Assembly (NCBI GenBank): GCA_900544545.1
Contig: UQVY01000002.1
Span: 1 to 64,000 of the forward strand
Direction: 5' to 3'
DNA from: an uncultured Eubacteriales bacterium
GTDB lineage: Bacteria > Bacillota > Clostridia > Christensenellales > CAG-314
DNA length: 64,000 nt
The notes under the pieces are model-generated. The model searched no databases. It worked only from the letters and a program-made list of their open reading frames with translations, and was not told the DNA's origin. This document shows positions 25,449 to 33,460 of this stretch, piece after piece. Position 1 is the stretch's first letter; every line of letters starts with the position of its first letter. The position numbers and the translations under genes were made by a program.

Positions 25449-26687
25449 ATGGCAAGATCCGTAAAATACAGATCGGGCGGAAACAAAAGCCCGATAATTT
25501 CAAAAAAACTGATAATAATCATTATCTGCGCCGTGATTTTATGTGCGGTTGCCGTTTTTTGCATCGTTTTTCTCCCGAAAATCATCGCTCAGAATCAACA
25601 CGGTAAAAACGAAACCGTACGTTTCGAAGGATACATAGTAGATCAGTTCGACGAGGGAATAGCGGACGTCGCTATATATGTGAACGACCTCAGTCAGGGC
25701 AAAACCGACGCTTTCGGAAGATTCACGTTATCCGCGGTGGAATTGAATTCAACGGTAAAATTCAGATCGGAAAACCCCGACGTCATAATTTCGACTCCGA
25801 TCATCAAAGTAACTCAGGCTTATTCGAGAACGGAAGGCGAAGTACCGTCCGGATACGTCGTAAGAGCCGAAATTATCGGAAAAATTAAAATAATCAACCT
25901 GACCGCAATGGTCACCGACATGAACGGAGCGCCTCTTTCCAACGTCAGAATCACAGGCGAAGATATTTCTGCCGTTACTTCATCCGACGGAAAAGCAACT
26001 CTTCCCATAAAAGCAGAAACAACGAATTTAACTTTCTCCGTTGATTATTACGCAACCGAAACCCGTGTAATCGATAAAAAGTCCATCGACGAAAATACCG
26101 TTGTCGATGTTAAAATGACTTACACCGCCAACCGAATCGAAAGCGATGTCGCGTTAAATTATATCTTTTGCTACAAACAAGACGGAAAAACCGGAATAGT
26201 TCAGAATTTATTCGTTTCGTTTACCGATATTTTCGGAAATCTAAATACGTCCAACATAAACGACGGCTCTTTCGGCATTGCGCCGGAAAATCGCAACAAA
26301 TTCTGCTATTTCTCAGCAATATCGCTCACAAAAAACTCATCGGGTATGTATTATTATCTGCCTCAGCTATATTTTACAAATCGGGGAGCGACGTTGTATC
26401 TCCAGGAAGGCTATATGATTTCGGTATATGTCGGCAACGACGTAAGTAAACTTTTCGTTGACGACGGAACGAATATAAAAGTCTACGGAAAAGGTAAGGA
26501 CGGATACATCAGAATAATCCTCGCTCCGAATGAAAATCTAAACATCCGAATTTATACATCGGTCAATTGCTTTGACGTAAACGAGCCGTTTTTTGAAAAT
26601 GAAGTTAAACTTATTGACGAAAACGGAACCCCTATAACCGCCCTTTTAAACAATATTGAAAAAGCATATATCGCAAAACTCCGATAA
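25449..26687 (+). CDS. membrane-anchored protein with two carboxypeptidase-regulatory-like beta domains
   Basis: The 412-residue protein has a basic N-terminus and one long transmembrane segment (LIIIIICAVILCAVAVFCIVF, in part residues ~20-42), with the rest probably outside. Two consecutive domains look like carboxypeptidase-regulatory-like beta-sandwiches: FEGYIVDQFDEGIADVAIYV...GKTDAFGRFTL and LTAMVTDMNGAPLSNVRIT...SSDGKATLPI, each with the DxxGxPLxxV and T/S-D-x-x-G pattern. The remaining ~200 residues are beta-rich and unassigned. GAGGTG lies just before ATG 25449; a GTG six bases earlier is a less likely start. It is the last gene of the giant-pilin unit and is followed by a strong terminator. 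A role in anchoring or presenting the giant protein is inferred only from its position. Confidence 0.82.
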   Translation: MARSVKYRSGGNKSPIISKKLIIIIICAVILCAVAVFCIVFLPKIIAQNQHGKNETVRFEGYIVDQFDEGIADVAIYVNDLSQGKTDAFGRFTLSAVELNSTVKFRSENPDVIISTPIIKVTQAYSRTEGEVPSGYVVRAEIIGKIKIINLTAMVTDMNGAPLSNVRITGEDISAVTSSDGKATLPIKAETTNLTFSVDYYATETRVIDKKSIDENTVVDVKMTYTANRIESDVALNYIFCYKQDGKTGIVQNLFVSFTDIFGNLNTSNINDGSFGIAPENRNKFCYFSAISLTKNSSGMYYYLPQLYFTNRGATLYLQEGYMISVYVGNDVSKLFVDDGTNIKVYGKGKDGYIRIILAPNENLNIRIYTSVNCFDVNEPFFENEVKLIDENGTPITALLNNIEKAYIAKLR

Positions 26688-26732
26688 ATTAAAAGTCAGC
26701 TGTCTTATGACTGTAAATAAATTCTATACAAA

Positions 26733-26766
26733 AAATACCGCAGAGAAATCTGCGGTATTTTCGTTT
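26733..26766. terminator. bidirectional terminator between the giant-pilin unit and the ABC exporter
   Basis: AAATACCGCAGA and TCTGCGGTATTT form a 12-bp stem closed by a GAAA tetraloop, followed by TCGTTTTT and preceded by an A-run. It serves the plus-strand unit ending at 26687 and the minus-strand unit ending at 26790. Confidence 0.93.
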
Positions 26767-26789
26767 TTCAGTAAATCGGGAAAAGCTTC

Positions 26790-28607
26790 TTACGCCGCCA
26801 AAAGATTCGCGAGAGCGTACTGACTATTATAAAGCTTATAATAAAAGCCTTTTTTGTCGAGAAGCTCTTTATGCGTGCCTTGCTCGACTATGTTGCCGTT
26901 GTTGACAACGAGTATCAGATCCGCGTCCACAATCGTCGAAAGCCTGTGCGCGATCACGAAACTCGTCCTTCCCTTCATAAGCTTATCCATCGCCTTCTGA
27001 ATGAGAATCTCCGTTCGCGTATCGACGTTGGAGGTCGCTTCGTCGAGAATAAGCATAGGCCTGTTGGCGAGAAATGCCCGCGCAATCGTCAGAAGCTGCT
27101 TCTGTCCCGCGCTTACGGTGGTAATATCGTTGTTTACGACCGTATCGTAGCCTTGGGGAAGCGTCCTTATGAAATGGTCGCAATAAGCCATATCACACGC
27201 CCGCACAACGTCCTCGTCGGTCGCGTCGTCGCTTCCGAACGCTACGTTAGCCTTTATCGTTCCTTCGAAAAGCCAGGTGTCCTGAAGCACCATACTGAAT
27301 CTCGAACGCAGCTCCTCCCTCGAAACCTTCATTATATCCTGCCCGTCGATGAGTATCTGTCCCGACTTTATGTCGTAAAACCTCATAAGAAGGTTTATAA
27401 GCGTGGTTTTTCCGCCGCCCGTAGGTCCGACTATCGCTATCTTCTGTCCGCTCTTTGCCTCGAAGGAAAGGTCGGTTATAAGCGGCGCGTCCGTATAGCT
27501 GAAGGCGATATGCCTGAATTCCACGTTTCCTTTCTGTTCGGGAAGACGCTCGGGATTTTCGACGAAAGTCATCTCCTCCTTATCGAGAATGTTATAGACT
27601 CTTCTCGACGAAGCGAGAACGCTCTGGAACATATTCATCGACGACGCTATGTTCTCTATCGGTCCGGCAAGCTGTTTCGCAAGAAGTATGACCGTTACGA
27701 CCTGTCCGACGTTAAGAATTTCGCGTACGGCGAATATTCCGCCGATTATGCAAATCGCGACGAAACAGAGATTGTTGGACAGACTTATGAGCGGGGATAC
27801 CATTTCGGATATGAAAAAGCTCTTTTCTCCGCTCTTTCTGTAGCTCTTCGTAAGCTCTTCGAGCCTGCTCTCCTGACTTTTTTCGAGATTATAAGCCTTG
27901 ACCGTTCCGAATCCGCCGTAATGCTCCTCTATATGAGCGTACATTCTGCCCGAAAGCTTTCTCTGCTCGGCATAATACTTTTCGCCGAGAAAAGATACCT
28001 TCGTCGCAATGAAAAAGCTTATCGGAAGGACTATTATGACTATCGCGGCGATAACCGGATTCTTCATAAACATCAGAACGACTATCGCCGTTATCTGAAC
28101 GACTCCCGTTATCGCCATTTCGAAAACCGAATGAATGGTCGTTCCCATAGTGGAAACGTCGTGGCTCATTCTCGCTATGACCTCGCCGAAGGGCGTGGTA
28201 TCCACGAAGGATACGGGCAGCCGCTTGATTTTATCGGAAAGCCTTATCCTGAGCGAAGCCGTAAACAGCCGCGAAACGTAGTTGTTCATAATTATCATCT
28301 TGCAGATATCCGCCGCGAATTTCGAAACGTACATAACGAGGAGAATCATACAGATTTTCGTTATCCATCCGAAATCGAGAACGGCGGTTTTTCCGTTATA
28401 ATAACCGTTGAGTGCGTCGGTAAGCCTTCCGATAAGCTCCGAGCCGCCGAGAGCGACTCCTACCGAAATAATCGCGCAGACGGTCGCTATTATCAGTCCG
28501 AAAAGAATCGGACGCGTATCTTTAAGAAGCCTCAGAAGAACCTTCCGCGCAGGATATTTCGCCTGAAGCTCCTTTTTTTCGAGTTCCTTCCTTTCATCTC
28601 TTGTCAT
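26790..28607 (-). CDS. heterodimeric ABC exporter subunit with catalytic Walker B (TM288/BmrD-type)
   Basis: This 605-residue half-transporter has a six-helix exporter domain followed by a nucleotide-binding domain. Walker A is GPTGGGKTT near residue 392, Walker B LILDEATSNVD has the catalytic glutamate, and the switch motif AHRLST has its histidine. The signature is VSAGQKQ instead of LSGGQ. That is the pattern of the subunit that supplies the good Walker motifs in exporters with one degenerate ATP site. I start at ATG 28607, which follows AGGAGGTGA; the GTG nine bases upstream lies inside that ribosome binding site. It overlaps the preceding gene by 14 bp. Substrates of such pairs are often drugs or lipids, but nothing here shows which. 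Confidence 0.92.
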   Translation of the reverse strand: MTRDERKELEKKELQAKYPARKVLLRLLKDTRPILFGLIIATVCAIISVGVALGGSELIGRLTDALNGYYNGKTAVLDFGWITKICMILLVMYVSKFAADICKMIIMNNYVSRLFTASLRIRLSDKIKRLPVSFVDTTPFGEVIARMSHDVSTMGTTIHSVFEMAITGVVQITAIVVLMFMKNPVIAAIVIIVLPISFFIATKVSFLGEKYYAEQRKLSGRMYAHIEEHYGGFGTVKAYNLEKSQESRLEELTKSYRKSGEKSFFISEMVSPLISLSNNLCFVAICIIGGIFAVREILNVGQVVTVILLAKQLAGPIENIASSMNMFQSVLASSRRVYNILDKEEMTFVENPERLPEQKGNVEFRHIAFSYTDAPLITDLSFEAKSGQKIAIVGPTGGGKTTLINLLMRFYDIKSGQILIDGQDIMKVSREELRSRFSMVLQDTWLFEGTIKANVAFGSDDATDEDVVRACDMAYCDHFIRTLPQGYDTVVNNDITTVSAGQKQLLTIARAFLANRPMLILDEATSNVDTRTEILIQKAMDKLMKGRTSFVIAHRLSTIVDADLILVVNNGNIVEQGTHKELLDKKGFYYKLYNSQYALANLLAA

Positions 28608-30318
28608 CGAGATCACCTCCTACCTGAGAACGATAGATCTCTCTGTAAATCGTACAGTCTTTTACGAGGTCGTCGTGTCTTCCCGAGCCTACTATCCTTC
28701 CGTTGTCGAGAACGTAGATTCTGTCGGCGTTCATTGCCGTGGAAATACGTTGAGTTATGACTATCTGCGTTTTTCCCTTTATGAATTCGTTGAGCTTTAT
28801 ACGGAGATTGCTTTCGGTAAGGAAATCCAGAGCCGAGAAAGTATCGTCGAAAACGTAAACCGACGCCGGCTTCACTATCGCGCGGGCTATGGCTATTCTC
28901 TGCTTCTGTCCGCCCGAAAGATTGCTTCCGCCCTGTTCGAGTTCGTGCGAATACTCTCCTTCGAGCGTCTTTATGTAATCCCTTATCTCGGCTATGTCCG
29001 TAACGTTCTCTATTTCCTCGTCCGTAGCCGATTCCTTGCCCATAAGAACGTTTTCCTTTACGGTCGCAGAGAATATCGTGCTTTTCTGAAGCGCGCAGCT
29101 CACGTTATCTCTGACGTCCTTACGGCTTAATTCCGAGAGATCCTTCCCGTCGAAGAAAACCGCGCCTTCCGTAGGCTTGTAAAAACCCATAAGCAGCTGA
29201 ACGAAAGTGGATTTTCCGCAGCCGGTACCGCCGATTATCGCGACGGTCTGTCCCTTTTCTATTTTTACGTCGAGGTCCCTGACCGCGTATTCGCTCGCGC
29301 CTTCGTATTTGAAAGACACGTTTCTGAATTCTACGTTTCCCTCGAGTTTAAGTTTTCCCGTGCCTTCGTCGTCTTCGGTATCGACGTTCAGAATCTCCGT
29401 GATTCTGTTCATTTTGACCTTGACGCGCGGCAGAAACAATACCATCCAGCTGAACATCATAAGACTGTTCATTATTATCGTTATATACTGGATTATGGCT
29501 ATGATGTCTATCGCCGAAAAAGTTCCGCCCGGCTGCACCTGCTTTCCGCCGATAAGAATGATAAGCACCGTCGCGATATTGAAAAGAAGAAGAGCGACCG
29601 GCCCGATAAATCCGCCCGTTACGTTGGCTTTTATAACGTTGTCCGCCATAACGTTGGTTGCGTCCACGATTCTTTCGTGTTCGCGTTCTTCTTTGTTGAA
29701 GGCCCTTATAACCCTTATTCCCGAAAGTCTTTCCCGAAGAATCTGAGTCTGCTTGTCGAAATATTTATCCGAAACCTCCCAGCATTTCATCATCTTTTTG
29801 CCGATGACGAGAATCATTACCACGAATATCGGGATAAACAGAAACATAATAAGCGACAAAGTCGCGTTTTTAGTCAGCGCAAGCACTACGCCGCCTATAA
29901 GAGTAACGGGAAGGGCTATGAGCATTCTTATGAGGAAATAAACCGCCTCGGACAATAAACTCACGTCCTCGACCGTCCTCGTCAGAAGAGCCGAAGGCCC
30001 CAGAACCGAAAACTGATCGAAATTCATCTTATCGACCTTGCGGAAAAGCTTGTTTACGAGATCGGCGTAGAAACCGTTACAGACGACCGAACCGTTTTTC
30101 GCCGCGATAAGGTAACAGACGACGCTCGCCGCAGTTACGCCGAGCATAAGCAGACCTCGCGTGTAAATATAATTCATATCCGATTTATTTATGCCTTCGT
30201 CTATCATATTGCTCATAATCGTAGGCAGCATTAAATCGAGAAAAGACGCCGCTCCTATAAAAAAGCAGGCGAAAACCATCTGCTTCCTGTATCTGAGCAG
30301 TTCTTTGAGAATTTGCAT
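28594..30318 (-). CDS. heterodimeric ABC exporter subunit with degenerate ATP site (TM287/BmrC-type)
   Basis: The 574-residue partner has six membrane helices and a nucleotide-binding domain with Walker A GGTGCGKST near residue 365 and a canonical NLSGGQKQR signature near 463. In Walker B, VYVFDDTFSALD, the catalytic glutamate is aspartate, and in the switch, ITQRIST, the histidine is glutamine. These changes fall exactly opposite the VSAGQ signature of the partner, so one composite site is inactive and the other is intact, as in known heterodimeric exporters. AAAGGAG precedes ATG 30318. It is the first gene of the two-gene unit. Confidence 0.92.
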   Translation of the reverse strand: MQILKELLRYRKQMVFACFFIGAASFLDLMLPTIMSNMIDEGINKSDMNYIYTRGLLMLGVTAASVVCYLIAAKNGSVVCNGFYADLVNKLFRKVDKMNFDQFSVLGPSALLTRTVEDVSLLSEAVYFLIRMLIALPVTLIGGVVLALTKNATLSLIMFLFIPIFVVMILVIGKKMMKCWEVSDKYFDKQTQILRERLSGIRVIRAFNKEEREHERIVDATNVMADNVIKANVTGGFIGPVALLLFNIATVLIILIGGKQVQPGGTFSAIDIIAIIQYITIIMNSLMMFSWMVLFLPRVKVKMNRITEILNVDTEDDEGTGKLKLEGNVEFRNVSFKYEGASEYAVRDLDVKIEKGQTVAIIGGTGCGKSTFVQLLMGFYKPTEGAVFFDGKDLSELSRKDVRDNVSCALQKSTIFSATVKENVLMGKESATDEEIENVTDIAEIRDYIKTLEGEYSHELEQGGSNLSGGQKQRIAIARAIVKPASVYVFDDTFSALDFLTESNLRIKLNEFIKGKTQIVITQRISTAMNADRIYVLDNGRIVGSGRHDDLVKDCTIYREIYRSQVGGDLDDKR

Positions 30319-30448
30319 AATAATTATTTCTCCTTTAGCGTTAAAAGTAAAAAGTTCGTCGTAATTACCTGGTCATCGCTCCGCTCCTTTCGGTGTATTC
30401 GTTATATTAAGACGGCTGTTTTCGATAATCCGTCCGTAAAAATCCAAA

Positions 30449-30483
30449 AATAAAAAAACAAAACCCGTATTTGATTCTGCGGG
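30449..30483 (-). terminator. weak terminator candidate after rsmG
   Basis: On the minus strand a short CCCG...CGGG stem is followed by TTTTGTTTTTTTATTTTT. The T-run is good, but the stem has only four sure pairs. Confidence 0.35.
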
Positions 30484-30522
30484 CGTAAAATTCCTGAAAA
30501 ACCTCTCTCTTCAATATGAAAA

Positions 30523-31224
30523 TCAGTTCCCTCCGAGAGGAGAAAGCCGAGGTTTATTTCCCGAACGAGGAAATTTCGACGGAGTATCGCCGACTTTCTT
30601 CACCGAGATAACACAGCGTTTTTCACCGTCGGGCAAAACAAACGAAGCCGAACCCACAGCCTTCCCGCCGAGAATTTTCAGCACGTCTCCGTACGTTTCC
30701 GCCTCGGAAGCGTCCGTCTTGTACGCAAGAAAAATCCCGTCCCTTTTCACGAGAGGAAGACAGTATTCCGCAAGAATATCCAGCCTCGCGACGGCTCTTC
30801 CCGTAACTACGTCGAAAAAACCTCTGTAACTTCCTCTCCCTGCGTCCTCTGCGCGCACGTGAACCGCAGAAACCTTAACTCCGAGAGCCTCGGCAGTTTC
30901 GGAAAGAAAATTGACTCTTTTTCCGAGCGAATCCATAAGAGTTACTTTAAGGTCCGGTCTGTAAAGCGCAAGCACAAGCCCCGGGAAACCCGCTCCGCTT
31001 CCCACGTCGCAGACCGAAGCGTTTTCGGGAATGAATTCCGCGGCCAAAAGACTGTCGAGAAAATGCAGCTTAAAAACCTTATCGCGCTCCGTAATCGCGG
31101 TAAGATTGAATTTCTCGTTAACTTCCGTAAGCCTCTCGTAATAGGTTTCCAGCGAATCCGAAAAAGCGTCCGTAATTTCCAGCCCGTAACGGGCAAAAAT
31201 CTCTTTGTAGTCGTTCATACTCAT
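30523..31224 (-). CDS. rsmG: 16S rRNA (guanine527-N7)-methyltransferase RsmG (GidB)
   Basis: The 233-residue protein methylates G527 of 16S rRNA using S-adenosylmethionine; loss gives low-level streptomycin resistance. Visible motifs are FNLTAITERD with KLHFLDSLLAAEF, the SAM-binding DVGSGAGFPGLVLAL near residue 71, and VTGRAVARLDILAEY. A C-terminal tail of about 25 residues (KFPRSGNKPRLSPLGGN) is usual for clostridial RsmG. I start at ATG 31224, directly after the mnmE stop codon with AGGGAAG before it; the longer frame runs antisense-like through mnmE. It is translationally linked to mnmE, but mnmG, the usual gene between them, is missing here. Confidence 0.96.
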   Translation of the reverse strand: MSMNDYKEIFARYGLEITDAFSDSLETYYERLTEVNEKFNLTAITERDKVFKLHFLDSLLAAEFIPENASVCDVGSGAGFPGLVLALYRPDLKVTLMDSLGKRVNFLSETAEALGVKVSAVHVRAEDAGRGSYRGFFDVVTGRAVARLDILAEYCLPLVKRDGIFLAYKTDASEAETYGDVLKILGGKAVGSASFVLPDGEKRCVISVKKVGDTPSKFPRSGNKPRLSPLGGN

Positions 31225-31226
31225 AT

Positions 31227-32516
31227 CTACTTCCCTAAACAGAAACGGGAAAATACCGTATCCACGATTTCTTCCGCAACCGTCCTCCCGGTTATTTCTC
31301 CGAGCGCGTTCCACGCCGTATAAAGCGGTTGAGCGGCGCAATCCATAGTCGCTTCCTTAATTGCCGAAAGAGCCTGCGAAATCGCGTCGTCCGCGCGCTT
31401 CAGGCAATCGAGCTGACGGGCGTTGGTTACGACGAGCGAGTCGCAGATTCCCTTCTCTTCGAAAAACGAGTAAATCCTTTCCTTGAGTTCGCCGACTCCC
31501 TCGCCCGTAAGAGCCGAAATCACCGAATCTCCTTCCTCTGCAGTATAATTCCTTTGGTCGCATTTGTTTAAAACCCTAATATGCGGCGCGGAAAATTCTC
31601 TCTTTTCGGAAAGGTCGTCCGTTACGAAAAGAATAAGGTCGCATTTCCCCGAAACCTCTTCGGCTCTGCGGATACCTTCGGCTTCCACGGCGTTCATAGT
31701 TTCCCGAAGCCCTGCCGTATCGAAAAGATTAAATTTCATATCCTTGTAATTGAAACTCGCCTCGATAACGTCCCTCGTCGTTCCCTCTTCGTCCGAAACT
31801 ATGGCTCTGTCCCGCCCGAGAAGCGCGTTCATGAGCGAGGATTTCCCTGCGTTTACGCGCCCGACGATGACTATATCCGCGCCGTTTCTTATTATCGGAG
31901 CGCAAGCCGAATCTCGGAGAAGCTTCTCCGATTCCCTTTTAAGAGAAACAAGCTCTTTCCCTGCTTCCTCCGCCGTTATAAGCTCCAGATCCTCCTCCGG
32001 ATAGTCCAGAGCAACTTCTATCCTCGCAATAAGCTCGGTAAGCGCGGTCTGCATCTCGTCGGCTTTTTCGGAGAGCCTTCCGGTCATTATTCCGAAACCG
32101 CTCCTCACCGCAAGCGCGGATTCCGCGTCTATCATCTCTATAACGCCCTCACAGGCGTCGAGAGTCATCTTCCCGTTGAGAAACGCGCGCTTCGTGAATT
32201 CTCCTCTCTCGGCAATTCTCGCGCCTCTGAGGATACATTCCCTTATCGCTCCGTCAACGAGAGCCGTACCGCCGTGAAGATAAAATTCGACCGAATCTTC
32301 GCCCGTCATAGACTTCGGCGCGCGGAAAAATACGCACATTCCGTCGTCTTTAAAATATTCCGCGGAAAATACCCCCCTCACGAGCCTCATAGGCTCCTTC
32401 GGCATAGGCGAAAATACCTTCTCCGCTATCGGGAGAGCCTCGCTTCCGCTCAGTCTGATTATTGCGACGGCTCCTTTTCCCCGCGCCGTCGAGCAGGCAA
32501 CTATCGTATCGTTCAT
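31227..32516 (-). CDS. mnmE: tRNA modification GTPase MnmE (TrmE)
   Basis: The 429-residue protein, with MnmG, makes cmnm5 or related groups at the wobble uridine of several tRNAs. It has the N-terminal tetrahydrofolate-binding domain (TIVACSTARGKGAVAIIRLSG), a helical domain, a Ras-like G domain inserted from about residue 215 (GRVNAGKSS, DEEGTTRDV, FDTAGLRE, NKCD), and ends with FCLGK, the C-x-G-K motif needed for catalysis. It is the first gene before rsmG with two bases between stop and start. Confidence 0.97.
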   Translation of the reverse strand: MNDTIVACSTARGKGAVAIIRLSGSEALPIAEKVFSPMPKEPMRLVRGVFSAEYFKDDGMCVFFRAPKSMTGEDSVEFYLHGGTALVDGAIRECILRGARIAERGEFTKRAFLNGKMTLDACEGVIEMIDAESALAVRSGFGIMTGRLSEKADEMQTALTELIARIEVALDYPEEDLELITAEEAGKELVSLKRESEKLLRDSACAPIIRNGADIVIVGRVNAGKSSLMNALLGRDRAIVSDEEGTTRDVIEASFNYKDMKFNLFDTAGLRETMNAVEAEGIRRAEEVSGKCDLILFVTDDLSEKREFSAPHIRVLNKCDQRNYTAEEGDSVISALTGEGVGELKERIYSFFEEKGICDSLVVTNARQLDCLKRADDAISQALSAIKEATMDCAAQPLYTAWNALGEITGRTVAEEIVDTVFSRFCLGK

Positions 32517-32594
32517 TTTCCTCCCGACTTCCGATTGTTCTCTCCGCTTTCCCGAAAAACACCGTATTCTCCCGAAATCACGGGTTCGGAAAAC

Positions 32595-33437
32595 TTACTT
32601 CTTGAATCTTCCTATGACCTGATTGACCTTCGAAATATTCGCGAAGGAATGCGGATACTTCTTTATGATTTTCATAACGCAGCCCAGATGACGACGACGG
32701 ATTATGCACATAAGCTCGTACTTTTCCTCGTGCGTGTACATTCCCCTTACCGTCATTTCCGTTACGCCGTGTTTCGTCGCTTCTATTAAATCCCTGGCTA
32801 TCTCCTCGGGATAATCGGTTATGATTTCGACCTTATAGCCGAGTTTCATACCCTGAAGGAAATAGTCTATGACGTAATTCGCAAGGAAAAGGTTGATGAG
32901 CGTGCTTATGACCGGCTCTATCTTCATTCCGTAAACGAAAAACGACACTAATACCACGGAGCTGTCCAGAATAAACGACACGAAAGCCGTGTTCTTGTCG
33001 GGCTTGAATTTCGTTATAAGGGCGGAAATTGCGTAGGTTCCTCCCGCGGCTCCGAAACAACGCATCATTATCGAATATCCGAAGCCCGAAATTATACCGG
33101 CGGCGATACACGCGAAAATCAGGTTGTTTTCGGTTACGTACTGAGGGAAAGCAAGCTCCTCCAGAACTATAAGCCCGACTGCCTGCACCGCCATATAAAC
33201 CATTATGTAGATACTTGTCTTCTTGTCGATTATGAAGAATACGAGTATCAGTATCGGCAGATTGAACAGGATAACGAACCAACCCATATTGATTCCCGTC
33301 AGATATCCGACGATGGAAGCGAATCCGTTGACGCCGCCCGGCGCGAAATTATTCGGATTCGCAAAAACGTGAAGCGCAAAAGCCACGACTATTCCCGAAA
33401 GAAAACAGATGCCGATATTCTTGATTATATTCTTCAT
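32595..33437 (-). CDS. YitT-family membrane protein
   Basis: The 280-residue protein has five or six hydrophobic segments in residues 1-200 with the family phrase ANPNNFAPGGVNGFASI near the start, and a soluble C-terminal domain of about 80 residues (KVEIITDYPEEIARDLIEA ... CIIRRRHLGCVMKIIKKY) of the DUF2179 type. The family is common in Bacillota; its function is not established. It lies upstream of mnmE with a gap of about 80 bp and may be transcribed with it. The start ATG 33437 follows the MazG stop codon by only a few bases; a clear AGGAGG is not seen, although AAAGATC-type purines are present. Confidence 0.88.
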   Translation of the reverse strand: MKNIIKNIGICFLSGIVVAFALHVFANPNNFAPGGVNGFASIVGYLTGINMGWFVILFNLPILILVFFIIDKKTSIYIMVYMAVQAVGLIVLEELAFPQYVTENNLIFACIAAGIISGFGYSIMMRCFGAAGGTYAISALITKFKPDKNTAFVSFILDSSVVLVSFFVYGMKIEPVISTLINLFLANYVIDYFLQGMKLGYKVEIITDYPEEIARDLIEATKHGVTEMTVRGMYTHEEKYELMCIIRRRHLGCVMKIIKKYPHSFANISKVNQVIGRFKK

Positions 33438-33460
33438 TTTTTAAAGATCTTTCCGCGCGT

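Noticed and set aside
26871..28760. 629-codon open frame opposite the ABC exporter gene
   Set aside because: Antisense shadow; the minus strand encodes a standard exporter with all ATPase motifs.
30319..30420. Three-codon frame ATG ACC AGG TAA with AAGGAG upstream of the ABC exporter genes
   Set aside because: Too short to judge. It may be a minimal leader frame but cannot be supported from sequence alone.
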